A DNA stretch of 64,000 nt. Origin: Microdochium bolleyi. Taxonomy: Eukaryota; Ascomycota; Sordariomycetes; Xylariales; Microdochiaceae. The translations under genes were made by a program, and so were the position numbers. Shown here one piece after another: positions 33,843 to 46,593 of this stretch (the stretch's first letter is position 1; every line of letters begins with the position of its first letter). The DNA lies in contig KQ964248.1 in the NCBI GenBank assembly GCA_001566295.1, positions 496,001 to 560,000 on the forward strand. The letters run 5' to 3'. The notes below the pieces were generated by a model. It worked only from the letters and a program-made list of their open reading frames with translations. It was not told the origin of the DNA and did not search any database.

Positions 33843-36800
33843 GTTGCTGGATTTCGTGTTGTCCTTCGAGACGCGTTGCTCGGAAGTAAGCAGGGCGGGA
33901 CAGCGGCGCCGAGCCGGGACTGGTACCGTGTTGTTACTGCCAGGACATCTAGTCGTCGGCGAGTGCTGATGGATCGGTGGACTTTGCCGGCGTTGGCGTT
34001 GGTGGTGATGGGTGCAGACTCGAAGGGTCGATTACAAGCAAGCTCGGCCAGCGAAAGAAGCGAAAGTCGTGAGTGAAGCAAGAAGCGAAGAGCAGCGATC
34101 GAGGTTCCAGACCCAGTCGTGCTTGCAGAACCAAGACGAACAGCAAGGAGTCTGAGCCAGCAGAGTGGTGAGGAAGAGAAAGAGAGCGATCGCGGGGACG
34201 AAACGAAAAGCGGTCGAACAAGGAAAGCCAGCCTGTGGCGACAAACGAAAGAAGCAGGTGAAGAGGAAGGCACCGGCCGGCCGGTCTGAAGCGAAGCGAG
34301 TGGTGAGGAGGAGGAGTGGACAGTCACCTCAGACGCGGAGTCGCCTCTTCTGAAGCTGGGGTGGCGGCCTTGGACGTGCGAGTCGTGCCAAGCGTGCCAT
34401 GGCGGCGGGCGTCATCCACGGTTTCGCAGGGTGCTCAGGTGGTCGGGGTGTCGCCATCGCGGTGCGTGGTGCCCCTGCCGTGCGCTGCTGGGCGCCGGGC
34501 AGCGAGGCCTCACAGCGGGCGCCGGGCGTGCCTTGGACGGTGGTGGCACCGAGAGTGGGCAGGCGCAAGGGTTGCGGCTGGGCTTGAGGCAGATGTGTAA
34601 CAACTCCTGGTTTCGGGACATCGAATGATGCATGGGTGCGCCGCTGCGCACCTGCCCGGCCCCACCCGGCCCCGGGGAACAGTGGGGGTCCGGCCCAGCC
34701 CTCCAGGCCAGCCGCAGGAAAGTGCTTCGGATGGCCATGGACAGAGGCATCTGGTCTCGCCCACGTGTGACCTCTCGTCCCCATGCTCAACTGCCAGGGG
34801 GGGCCAGTTGTTTCGTGCCGGCGTGGAAACAGCATGTGGATGTCTCTCCCCGTCCAAGCCGTCGCAGCAGCATCTAGAGTCAGATGAATCCCGCCAGACA
34901 CCAGCAAGTGAAACATCCAAGAGGCCGTCCAGCTTGCTGCTCGCCGTCCACAATGTAGTCAGTAGCTTCGAGAAGGCTGTAGCCCTTGTCAATCGCGTCG
35001 AGCCGAGACATGACTTTTGTGCACCGCTGTGTTACGGCCGAGAGGCTCAGAGGATAGTCGTGAATGGTCACACTGACGGGCAAGTGAGGCCGAAGAGGAC
35101 CGACTGCGCATTCTGGAGACAGCCACTTCTGTCAGAAGGACACGGCCAGCATAGCGGTCCGCGAATCCTTCCCCAGGCTGCCCATTTTAATCTAGAGTTG
35201 CACGCAGTGCATACCGCGTGGGTGCCGTTGTAGAGCAATCGCCACGTCTTCTCGGAAACATCTCCAGGTCGGGCGACACATCGCGAATATCTGCAATGCG
35301 AAGTCCGAGCAGCAGTGTCGACCGGAATAGAGAAAATGGATCAATATAAAAAAGAAATCAAAAGAAAGCAAGAAAAAGGACTCCGTCCAATATTGCGGAG
35401 AGTATCGGCAACCTTGAACCAGAGTCACTGGTCTTGTAGTCCGCAACGTCATGCTTATCACGTTAGCCCAGTCACTGGAAGCGATCCCAGGGTCGTGGCC
35501 GGTGTGGGAGGCAGTCCGCATACGCTTCTGAAGTCACACTTAACTCCACGATTGCGCCGATTAATGACCTCGGAGGGGAGTTTCTCAGAATGGGACAGAG
35601 ACTCTGGCTGCATTGCGCTATCTCCAATCAATTGGTTGGGATTCACAAAGTTGAAGGGCTATGCGTCCGCAAATATTGTATTTTCGGACGACTCAGGACG
35701 CAACTTTTTCCAGACAGTCATCACGGCTCCTTCCCAGTTCGGGTTGTCCGGAATCTAGACGGTTTGAACCTTGAGAACCAGGTTTGCCTCTGGACTTTGG
35801 ATGCAAACATATCAAGACGCCCGTTGCCTTTTCTGGACTCACAACTAGAAGCGTTCACACGCTACAGAGCAACTGAAGTGGTCTGCACTGCAGTCTTGGT
35901 TGTGGTGAACAGGAGTGGTCAGGGTTACTTGCCTTCATCTCTGATATCCTTCGAGTAAGCTGCTGGACGTCCGACTGACAGGATCTTGCGTCAGGATCGG
36001 TCTATCACTTCGAGCATCAACTCGCTACTAAGCGTATTCGCAAGACTTTTGTTTATTCTGTCTGATACCGCAAATTTCGCTCCTTGTCCCAAGGTCTCAG
36101 TTGGCGTTTTGTTGAGCTTTACGACAGAAATGTTTTCAGAAATATTTACTGCAAGAGAACTTGCGACGAGGGCCAGGCCGAGGCGTCGCACGACCCCGAG
36201 GAAATCCTCGTCCAAATGGTCATCACGACCACTGGTGACATCCATCGGTACTCTTGCGACTTCTTCTTTCACAATATACGGACTAAGGCGTTCCGCTTGG
36301 GATAAACGGCGTGTACCAGCGTGAAGCCTGTGTCATCAAAGGCCTAAAGCGTCGAACAGTCAACGAGTGCTTTGTGTTGTCGTCGACTGCTTGGCCAGCA
36401 CCTCTGGTGCCAGCCTTCTGTGCTCGAGAGCGATGACAGTCTCCACAGCAAGGTCGACCTTGCCGGCTGCGACGTCGACCGTGACAGCGCTGGTGACCGG
36501 AATGGGCAGCAAGACCGCCCCGGAACATCGCAACGAGCAGCCGTGTCCGAGTCACCATCTCGATCATCACCGGGATCATTATCATCATGAAGGTGACGGT
36601 TAGCCTTTCGTACCAGCTGATCGGCCTGATCTAATCACCGACAAAAAGGGCAGTGCGCTGACTGTGCCAGAGCTGTGCGGCTTCGACAAAAGCAGATACC
36701 CCAGGTCTTCATTGACTAGTCCATCAATGCTGTTGTTGGCCGAGCATATAAGATGCGGTCTGCTGGACAAATTGCCGGAACCCGGGCTCTTGCCACGACC

Positions 36801-39222
36801 CTATTGACTTGTATAAATTCCGCTGTAACAGTGGAGCGGAGATAGACTTGGATGCCGTCGATATTCTTGCAAAAACAGGAGCTGAGTGCTCCTGGGCAGT
36901 ATGTGACCGTATTTGGACCGAGCTGTTGGCATTTGCCAGATATTGTCGGGGCCAGGGGGTGTTGCCCAGGAGTGTTCCGAGGTAGCTGTAATATCATAAT
37001 AAAAAAGGATTTAAAAAAAAATCTCCTTTCACGTTTTACGTACAATGGTGCCTTCCAATGTGTCGTCGCTTGAAGACGAAAGCAAAACACAATCGTGGTT
37101 TTTCAAATTGAATTTTGGGTGCCCGGTGATGTAACTCGTTTTGTGGAGCCCGACCGAGCTACAGAGTCAATGGAATGACTACAGCCAGAAACAATGGAGG
37201 ATAATTTTGAACTTTTCACAACAATGACATTTCAATATCGTTCACTGAAGTGCGCTCTAACGATGGTGTTGAGGATTGAAATCTGGAGCAAAACGGCTTA
37301 AGGAAGGTGGAGAGTACCCGGGACTGCCAGATCACGCCGGCCCCTCGCAAAGTGGTCTGTGCACATCCGAACACTGCCCCAGCCAGATGACCCTCTTGAC
37401 CCGGGCAGCGACTTGATTTTCAACCACCTCACAAGCAGACCTGCAACCTCGCCACAACCCCATCAGCAACCGTGCCGCCGTGCCAGCTGCATCTCCTAAT
37501 ATCATGGATGTCGCCAGGGAGGACGCTCGGGCGCAGTGCTGGCTGGGTATTGCCTTCCAGCATCTGTGGCTGACGAGCGGGACCTCGTGCACTCTGAGCA
37601 TTACGCCAACGACCCCCGGCTCATATTCGACCACCACGCGTCTTCGAACCGCTTGACACTGCGATCAGAGTCTGTTTATCGATTGCCCAGGACGGCGAAG
37701 GACTACACAACATGGCAGTAGTTTTTAAGGCGGTCAGAAGCACGGCGACAGAATCGAAGTCCTGCGATCACCTACGAGCCGTAGCCGAAACTCCATGAAG
37801 CTGCCACGGCACTCCCCCACGCGCTCTGACATAACCCTGATCGGAACCTGGCTGATCTGTCGTCGCGTATCGCGATGGTCAGAATCAGCTGCACTTTGGA
37901 CCCGCTGCATGAGTAGTTGTCCAGTTGTCTCACGTTGGCGACATGGTTACAATCATTGAACAGTGGCCGGCCACATTTTATTCAATGGTTGAACAGGACT
38001 GAGTGGATCTCAAAGGCAAAGTGTTTTGCGCAAATGATCTTCGCGCATTGGCCCTGTTACTAGAGGTCAGCGCAAGCAGCGTAGCTGCCTCCCTGAGGGT
38101 GGGAGGGAGCGAGGGCTGACGCAGCATTGTCCGAGCCACCATCGCCCATGATTTCAACGTCCTCTCTCAACCTCGGCCAATCTGCCCTGTGCAGCATCGC
38201 ACCCGACTAGATTGGTTGCAGCGAAGACAGTTCAACGACACATGCACAGCATCCCTGTAGCAGGGCGCAGAGAGTCACGGTGCCTGAGAGGCTACTTACT
38301 GTCCTAGGCAGGCTTTGGGTCGCCGGGAGGACTTGTCACGAAAAAGCGATACTCGGCAGGATGAAATGACGGCGTACGTCGGCAAGGCTATCCAACATCC
38401 GCGATGTCATCGTCCTTCTTGACATCGGCTTAGCACATCTCGACGATGTACTACCAAGATCACTCGCCCGCCACCCGTCAGGCGTTGTTGACCAGACTAG
38501 TACCCTTGTGGTGGCACCGGCACTTGAGTATTTCGGGAGAGCCCCTCCAGGCACATGTGGTGCACTTCTGCGCACCTGGCTCGAAATCAAGGTATCGACA
38601 GGCGGGTCAGGTGCGGTTGTGCCTACGGATTATGTAGCTTTTTCGACATAGTTGTTTACAGCTTGGACTGGATGTGACGATAGGCCTTGGCCACGGTGAG
38701 TTAATAAGGCAGTCGCCGGCTGCACGCAGGCTGAATTGAGTCTGCGGCGTAAGCCCGGCGTCCAAGCGCATTGAATAGCCTTGCAAGGCATGGGATGATG
38801 ACACGAATGCCGCAATACGCATACTGGCAACGGATCAGCCTTGTTGCCGTCCTGCATGCTGCACCACGGCGGGCTTGTCCGTGGGCGGACCATGGACTGA
38901 AAGTGGGTCTTCCCAGGTAGCCGCGCCAAGTGACGATGGGGAGGAAATCGTCGCCGCGTCTCAACCGCAGCTTCGCAACTATCGACACCAGCGAACGTAG
39001 CCAGCTTTGCTCTACTCTGCAAGCTTGCACTCTTTGCCACCAGCAACTGCGTGGCGAGGCACAGCACCCTCCTCATCTCCAACAGAAGCGCAGTTCTCCG
39101 TCCGCCTGTGCCACTGGCGGTCGTTCTGTTCATGTCTCCGCGGGAGACTTGATGCCTTCGACAGGCACTGACGCTAGGACTTCACAAACGACGTTCCATC
39201 GCGACGAAGGGGCTCACCGACC
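33843..39222. other. Intergenic, 5.4 kb
   Basis: Divergent region between the seven-helix gene (-) and CTK1 (+). The first 0.5 kb is the probable leader of the former. ORFs such as 34329-34916 (-, 195 codons), 34625-35233 (+, 202 codons), 35315-35758 (+) and 38630-39133 (-) overlap on opposite strands without domains. Around 35.3-37.3 kb the sequence is AT-richer. No tRNA, transposon end or long repeat was recognised. Confidence 0.5.
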
Positions 39223-42200
39223 ATGACCCACGCCTTGCCTCCACGACCCGTGGCTTCTCGAGATACCGATATGAAACGCGATAGGAGTCCACGCCCGGCA
39301 GACAGGAGAGACCGCGGACCGCGGACCGACCACCCTCGGCGTGGCTCTCCCCCTCGTTCACATCACCGGCGAGATCGATCACCGTCGCCTCTTCCACGGC
39401 CGAGCCGAGACAACCGCGGGCGGGAATTGTTTGAGGATAAGCTTAAGGAGCCACCCCGCGATGGTGCTTCTGGACGACCCAGAGATGCTCGGGATCGCTC
39501 GCGTGACCCTTTAGATGCCCGGCCGTCAAGTCCGCGCAGACGTCAGGGGTCTCCGCGACGGGACTTGGATATGCCAGATGTCCCTTCTCGAGCTCGCCAC
39601 GGCGGACGGTCAATCTCGCCCCTATCGTCTTCATCGAAACGACAACGAAGCCGAAGTCCACTACCGTATCCATCCTCGAGATCAAAGAAGTCGAAACGCG
39701 ATCGAGATCGCGACCGTGACCGCAGTCGGCGCCATCGCACAGAGAGGGATGACACACGCAGCGGCAGACCGGTCTCTCCCCGATACGATGGTCGTCGTTC
39801 GCCACGCAGATTCCGGTCTCCCTCGCCGCGGGCGCGGGGACCTAGAGGGGCCCGGGCAGAACGAGAAGACCTTTTCGACGGTCCAAGCGCGCGGCGCTAC
39901 AGCCGATCTCCCCCGCGTGGTGAGCCGGACTCCAGGAGAGCTCTCCCAGAGAGACTCAGAAGCCGCTCGCCCCGCGATAGCTCTCGCCACTCCTCCCGAG
40001 AGCCGTTCCCTAGGGGTCGAGCGGACTCGCTCGCACGGAGTCACTTCTCTCGTCAATTGTCGCCATCATACGAGGATTCTCGTAGCAGACTTGCTCCGCA
40101 CTCGCCGACTGATCATTCGTCAAAGAGTTCCCGCAAGAGACCTAGGGGTAGCAACGAACCAGGGTCGTCCATGACTGGTGCCAACAGTATTGAGGTCAGC
40201 TTAGCAAGACGCGCTGCAGAAAACAGGCATAGCCAAGACGGTACACCAGATGCATCAAGTCGTCGGGGTCAATCACCATCCCACACGGACTCTGCCTCAT
40301 CTTTCCGCGATTCGCCCCGGCCACGATCGCCGCATGGCCGTCACTCCCCCGAGAAGTGAGTATTACCGAACGTACTTGCAGGAGCCAGTCTCGGTCAGCC
40401 AGAACTAATCATCATTCTGATAGCAGGGCACAAAGTCTGGGCGAGGGTCGAGCGGAGGAATTCAACGGGCGACCTCGAGCTGACAAGTCGCCTCCGCCAC
40501 CATTGGCCCGAGGCTTCTCCAAGAGCGCTTTCAGTGGCAGTCGAAGGTCACCAGTCAGCGGCAGCGGCCGTCGCGAAGATGATGGACCAAAGAGAGACCT
40601 CGTCGAAGCCGATAGGGAGCCGACACGTCTCCGTAACGAATACGATCGCTCACGCGGACCTTCACCACGAGCGAAAGGTATTTCATCGTCGGCACGAATT
40701 GATGAACGACCCCAAACCACCGAAGGCGACAAGATGGACGGAATCGAGATGCAGGAACGTCCCGAGAAGCGGGCGGTGCCGCCACCAGATGGTCCAGCTG
40801 CTAGTTCCTCAAACTCCAAGTTCAGCTTCGCATTCAAGGCCACCAGCAAAGCCCCCGTCACCGCACCGAAGCTCGAGATTTCCCAGAAGCTTAGCGCGCC
40901 AGCGAAAAAGGAGCCACCTTTGCAGCCGGCTGATGATCACACTCGCGACCGGCGTGAACTGGGTCGAGGCCACGAAAGGGACCGGGAACGAGAACGCTAC
41001 AGGGATCGGGAAAGAGACAGGGACAGAGCTCGGGACTTCGAGCGCGAACGGGATCGCGAGCGGGACCGCAATTTTGAACGCGACCGCCATCGAGAACGGG
41101 AACAGGAACAGCGCGTATTGGATAGGTCTCGCGAGGCCCCGCGAGATGCACCCAGAGGGCCCGCTGCATCGAGGCCTCTACCTCCACCACAACCCGAAAG
41201 ACCACGAACACGGATCGTGAAGAGGATTGAGCGCAAGCTCAAGCCAAAACCCCAGTTGCCGGAAGAGCTCAGGTCATCTTGGTCAATCTTCTTCCGCAAG
41301 CAAGGAAACGAGTCTGTCATCGGCGCTGGTACGTACGGTAAGGTGTACAAGGGCGTGCATGTCTACACGAAGAAGATGGTGGCTTTGAAGAAGATCCGCA
41401 TGGAGGGCGAGCGAGATGGATTCCCCATCACTGCGATCCGTGAGATCAAGCTTCTTCAATCCCTGAAACACAAGAACGTTGTTGACCTGCAAGAGGTCAT
41501 GATTGAGAAGAACGACTGCTACATGGTCTTTGAGTACCTGTCGCACGATCTTACTGGCCTGCTTAACCACCCCTCATATACCCTCGACCCGGCGCAACGA
41601 AAGCACCTTGCCATGCAGTTGTTTGAAGGACTCGACTATTTACACCACCGTGGTGTGCTACACCGCGATATCAAGGCAGCCAACATCTTGGTCAGCAACA
41701 GCGGTATTCTCAAGTTCGCCGACTTTGGACTTGCGCGATTCTATGCGAAGCGCCATCAATACGATTACACGAACCGTGTTGTGACCATCTGGTACCGGTC
41801 ACCAGAGCTGCTGCTTGGCGAGACGCAGTACACCGCAGCCATCGACATTTGGAGTGCTGCCTGTGTTATGGTGGAGATCTTCACTCGTCACGCCATCTTT
41901 CCCAGCGATGGAAGCGAGATCAACCAGCTGGACACAATTTATGGCGTTCTCGGCACACCCAACAAACAAGAATGGCCGAACCTGCCCGAAATGCCCTGGT
42001 TCGAACTGCTCAGGCCAGGCTACAGGCGACCCAGCGCCTTCGCTGAGAAGTACCAGGAAAAGCTGCCCGCTGCAGCTTATGATCTTCTCTCTCAGATGTT
42101 TCAGTATGATCCTGCAAAGCGCCCTTCAGCAGCCCAGATCCTACAGCACGCCTACTTCACCACCGAGCTCCCGCAGGCGAGGCAGGCCGTTGAGTACGTT

Positions 42201-42514
42201 ATCATTCAGTCTTTAACACACTTATGTTCCTGCACTAACGTGGCTATAGGCTTGAGAACATTCAGGGCGACTGGCACGAACTCGAGTCGAAAGCACTGCG
42301 CCGAGTGAGGGAGCGCCAGGACCGTGAGGCCCGCAAGGCCGCAGCTGCTGCTAAGGATGCTGCCAATAGTGTTGCCGACGCGGCTGGTAGCGTGCACAAG
42401 GACAAGGAGCGGAAGAGGGCGCAAGATATCCATGATGCTCAGCGAGAACCAAAGAGGCACCATGTGCAGCAGTCCGGTTCGTCGCAGGCCCCTCTTCCTA
42501 CTGGGGGTGCTTAA
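39223..42514 (+). CDS. CTK1: RNA polymerase II CTD kinase, Ctk1 / CDK12 type
   Basis: Catalytic subunit of CTDK-I; with a cyclin K/Ctk2-type partner it phosphorylates Ser2 of the Pol II C-terminal domain during elongation. Exons 39223-40355, 40424-42193 and 42250-42514 give 1055 residues. The N-terminal 640 residues are Arg/Ser- and Arg/Asp/Glu-rich (DRDRDRDRSRR, RERERYRDRERDRD), like the RS domain of CDK12. Kinase domain: GAGTYGKVYKG near residue 678; the cyclin-binding helix PITAIRE near 712, diagnostic for CDK12/13/Ctk1 rather than PITALRE CDK9; HRDIKAANIL near 791; DFGLARFY near 811; and the T-loop DYTNRVVTIWYR. The C-terminal extension is basic (ELESKALRRVRERQDREARK). Intron 1 ends in a tandem acceptor TAGCAG (40421-40426), giving either N-R or K at the junction. 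The ATG context (GACC-ATGA) is good. Confidence 0.95.
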
Positions 42515-44923
42515 TGCTGTTGCGGTCGCAAATCTTTGTTCCATCCAAGACCTATTTGGAATTAATACACGGGCTCGAGCATGCTGGGGACTGCCAGAGG
42601 GTGAACTTGGACGACACACAACTATATAATTATCCTTCTCCATTTCGTTCTCCCATCCTCTGTCTCGCAAAGTGTGCCTGTCCATTGTGTGACGAGGGTT
42701 TTATCCGGCCTAGTCCGGGCGCGTTGACAGATCTCTGGTTGATGAGCTCTCTGACCCGTCCGCCTCCTGCTACCGGGGACGCCACAGGCGCTAGCTTAGG
42801 GAATAAATACTCAAGATCGGGCAGGATCTGGAATCCAGGGCAAGGATGCAATGGCAATTTCATACTCACCCGGCTTGCTAGGCAACAACCGTAATACGCT
42901 CACACTGACAAGACAGAACTAACATAGATCGACGGACAGGGGGAGGAGACGAGCTCGAGAAGAAATGGTAACAAAAAAAGAAAAAGAAAGAAAGCACTTC
43001 CAGCTTTAGACCGGGGGTCCGGAAGCAATAAAAGCGATCACGAGAATCACTAGCGTCGTCCCAGAGACCTGGTACGCGGGTTTCCACTAGTCTGGTACGG
43101 AAGTGCCATAATCTATGTACAACCTACCACCACCCGTCCGCCCAGGCCCGCCGGCGCGGGACCCATGGAGGGCACGGAGCGATTTGCTGACTAGTCTCTA
43201 CCTACCTACACCAGCCTTGGAAGGCGGCGGAGTGTGGGGTGGTTCGGAAATCTGAGACATTTGCCCAAGACAAACAGGCCGGGGAGCGAGTGCCGTAAAA
43301 GAAGCCGAGGCTTCTGATCGGCTTTTGGGACGCCGAGTCACGCGGTTGCTGTGTTCTGAGAGTTCGTCGATGATTTCGTTGGTCCCGGGACGTATGCAGC
43401 TACGCGACATCCTGTGTGCCGGCGAGTCTGCGCGGGACCTTTCAAGCATGATTCTAGCAGCAGCAGCACGTCGTCATATGCACGTAGCTATGAGGCAAAG
43501 ACTGAGGTATGATGCTACCACGAATCGGGCAAGCGACTCTGCCAGACCCAGCGGGAGCTATAATCCCTGTCTCTCCTATCTGTCTCTGCCTCTGCAGGCA
43601 TGTATGCGGAAAAGTATGCACGTACTCCACACAAGGTGAGTGATCTTCACGGCATACCATCCGGGAGAGTCAGACAACAGCATGGAGTTCATCCGGATGG
43701 ACATCCGCGCCCGATCCCGAGACATGCGCCCCCAGCCCTCTCCCATGCGCCACAATGTGACGAGTTCCTGCACGACGTGGCCTGGCCGGGGAAGGGCGGC
43801 GCCTTGGTAGTGACACGGGTCATGGAAAGTTTCGTTCGGTTTTCGCAGAATCACGATTGTGCCGCTCACGGCGAGGGTGAATCGCAGCGTCGCGGTGGGC
43901 CATGGTAACATCACTGTTAGTCATGAGTCTGGAAGACTTCCCAGCAAATGATCTGGTATTAGCTTTCTTTTTGTTATCATGACCGGTGGCCCCTGCAAGT
44001 TGGAGTCGGCGATGCCGCAGGCCTCGAAAGGGGGCCAAACAAAACAGAGGAGCGGCGAGTGAGCACTTGAGTCGGGAGTCATCTGATGAGATTTTCTCGA
44101 AGACCCTCGGAGATCTGCTTTTCTTCAGCTGCCCATCCCTGTGGTCAGGCGCCACGGTCTGTGCCCCCCACACGCAAGGGGTCCTACCCGCGTGACATAT
44201 CCTGACACTCGTTTTTGACAGACATGGTTTCTTCTTCTTTTTCTATTATGAGCAAGGATGGCTGCGGCGGGAAGGCGGTGGATCATTGGCATACCTACCA
44301 ACTGGGCCAAACTGATCGGGAGTACTCTGTAAACACTCTTTGGGGGATCGTTGTCGATTCTCAAGCACGTCATGATGCCCAACAACTGTACCCTGAGCCC
44401 TGAGAGTTTCTCTGAAGAAGCAGGGGCAAAGCATCTTCGATGAAAGATGGTCATGTTGCCCCAAGCAAAGGATTCCAACCCAGCCTCACCCTCCCACCGG
44501 CTACAATGTGTTTTGTGTGGCAACTTTTGTTGCGAAGGGGGCGGCGTGGCTGTAGCAATGTGACGTATCACCTGCCAAAAGAGCTTGTGATTACTCCTCC
44601 AGCCCGTGTTCATCCAATGGGCTGCGTGAACTGCTAGCTGGGTGCGATACAGCTGCCGGTAAAAAAGAAACGCGGTTCTCGCCCGTTGCTTTTTTGAGTT
44701 ATGGATAAGCCACCTCCAACTCCCTCCAGCCAGGGCCTGCACGGACGCAGCAAACCTAAGATTGAGCGTTTCATGACTCGAAGACAACAAGCAAATGGTC
44801 TGGACTCCACCAACACAGCGGCGCGATATTTGGAAGAAGGCGGTATTTCCCAGATGAGAAACTCCGAATCGCTTGTAGTTAAAAAGGTGTACGTGAACAG
44901 TCAGTGGCTGCGAGGTCAAGCAG
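42515..44923. other. Intergenic, 2.4 kb
   Basis: CTK1 3' flank, then unassigned sequence. A purine tract (A-rich) lies at 42972-42994. A minus-strand ORF of 312 codons (44125-45063) and a plus-strand ORF of 107 codons (44701-45024) overlap; neither has recognisable domains. Confidence 0.5.
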
Positions 44924-45028
44924 CCAATCAGGGCAAGTCTTACGAGCGTGCTTGGCTGTGCTCCGCCAATCAGCTCCGGCCGAGCAGACCGCAAAAGGCA
45001 ATCCGACCCAGCCTTGATTCCTGATTGG
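44924..45028. promoter_or_regulatory. Cluster of three CCAATCAG boxes
   Basis: Exact CCAATCAG at 44924-44931 and 44966-44973 (+) and its reverse complement at 45021-45028. This is the preferred core of the fungal HAP/CCAAT-binding complex. About two copies of an 8-mer are expected by chance in 64 kb on both strands, so three in 105 bp is unusual. No accepted gene starts nearby, so the target is unknown. Confidence 0.5.
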
Positions 45029-45075
45029 CGCGTGGTCGTGAGCGCAACTAGATGGGGCCTCAAGAGACAAAGCCA

Positions 45076-45130
45076 TGTTCATGCTTCCAGATCTCGGCGC
45101 AGCTCACACTCATGATTGGAAGCATGAACA
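45076..45130. repeat. Perfect 14-bp inverted repeat with 27-nt spacer
   Basis: TGTTCATGCTTCCA at 45076-45089 and its exact reverse complement TGGAAGCATGAACA at 45117-45130. It could form a hairpin in RNA or bind a dimeric regulator. It lies 48 bp from the CCAATCAG cluster. Confidence 0.85.
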
Positions 45131-46573
45131 CTCAGCATGCGCCGCCGCCCTTGCATCGTGTCGTTTCAAACTGTATTCCAGAGGATTTGGAGCAGCGCGA
45201 CACCCCGTGAAAAATGAAAGAAAGAAACCCCCCCCTTAGGGAGGGTTCTGCGTATAAAGATCCCACCATTAATTTCATGCTCTGGCACGGCGGAAGGTCC
45301 CGCGTATGCAAGGGCCGCTCAATCATTCGCTTTGTGAGGCTGAGGCGAGGGCGCGGCTGGCATATGTCAACATTATTGGTTCGCGGTCTGGTACCTACGC
45401 TAGATGGCTTGATTCCAGAGACCTGGTAAGCAATCACGGGTCGCAGAGATGACGTGCCGACACTTGTACTGTAATTGACTTTACGCCATTGCCGTGTTTG
45501 GGCGGCAGGTCACCTGTGCGACAACATCCAAAACTGGAGACAATATTGAATCATCTGTTGCTTGCCAAGCAAAGTTCAATGGGCGTGGTCATGTGCATTT
45601 GAACGGCGCTAGTTTCCAAGGAGTGGTGGAGGACTAGTTTGTTGCCCGAGAGGCGAATGTTGGGCAGCGCTGAGGGGAAAACCACACCAAGAGCTATTCC
45701 TGAACAGCCCACCGAATCTGTGACCGAGCGAGACAGAATGTGACGCTGGCAGAGAGATTAAACAGGTTTCTCGCCAAAGGCTATCGCCACCTTCGGTGCC
45801 TAAAAAGTTAAACCCCTGCCTTGTTCTCCCGGAGCGCGCGATTTACACAGTCGTCAGGCTTCTCGGTCACATACAACCAGAAACGAGGGGCATCTGGCAG
45901 GGCTGCTGCTGGCCCCTGAACCGGGGAACAGAAACCCAGCCCTACACCACACCTTCCCGGCGCAGATCATAGATGTGACACCTACTGCTGCCGAACGTAC
46001 GATGGGCAACCTCTTGGCTCGGGTAGCACACCACCAGACGCTCGTCGTCTCGTCACTCGGCACCTACCAGGACATGCAGCTCTGTTAGGCGCGTGAGTAA
46101 GCCTGCCTGCACTTGCACACATGGAGCCCGGCCGACAGAACCCCTGACACCCGACTGTATGCATGCGTAACCCAAACCCCCAGCCCTGGGAAGACATGAC
46201 GCAAACAGGACCTAAACAAAAACAACAAGAACAGCCCCCTCTTTTGCTGTAACACGCACGCGTGGTGTCGAGTTGCACCAGCCAGCTGATAGGTTGATCT
46301 CGTTGATGTTGTGCAGGAGGGATGTGCGTTTCACAGAGCAAACTGTGTGGAGTCGCCAACAATTGTCGTCATCAGAACTGGCAGGCCGGGGGGAAGGTCA
46401 TTCGGGCAGATCGGGCTGGACGGGGTATCAATGGCAACGCACACGCACACATACGCTCACAGCCTTTCGGGACTTCCCAGGCCAGCCCAGTCTACGGAGT
46501 AAGTAGGTACCTGGCTACGCGGGCGGTGATCGGTCGCCCCTTCGATTCGTCAGAGTTGATGCCCGAGCCTCGC

Positions 46574-46593
46574 CACGCGCGCACGCGCGCGCA
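46574..46593. repeat. Alternating purine-pyrimidine tract
   Basis: Twenty bases of strict alternation (CA, CG, GC steps), a sequence type able to adopt Z-DNA. Confidence 0.7.

Noticed and set aside
33839..34327. 162-codon minus-strand ORF directly upstream of the seven-helix gene
   Set aside because: Its stop overlaps the accepted start, its composition is Ser/Arg/Leu-random, and it fits a leader region.
45228..45245. TTAGGG next to a C run, considered as telomere-like
   Set aside because: Single copy only; not a repeat array.
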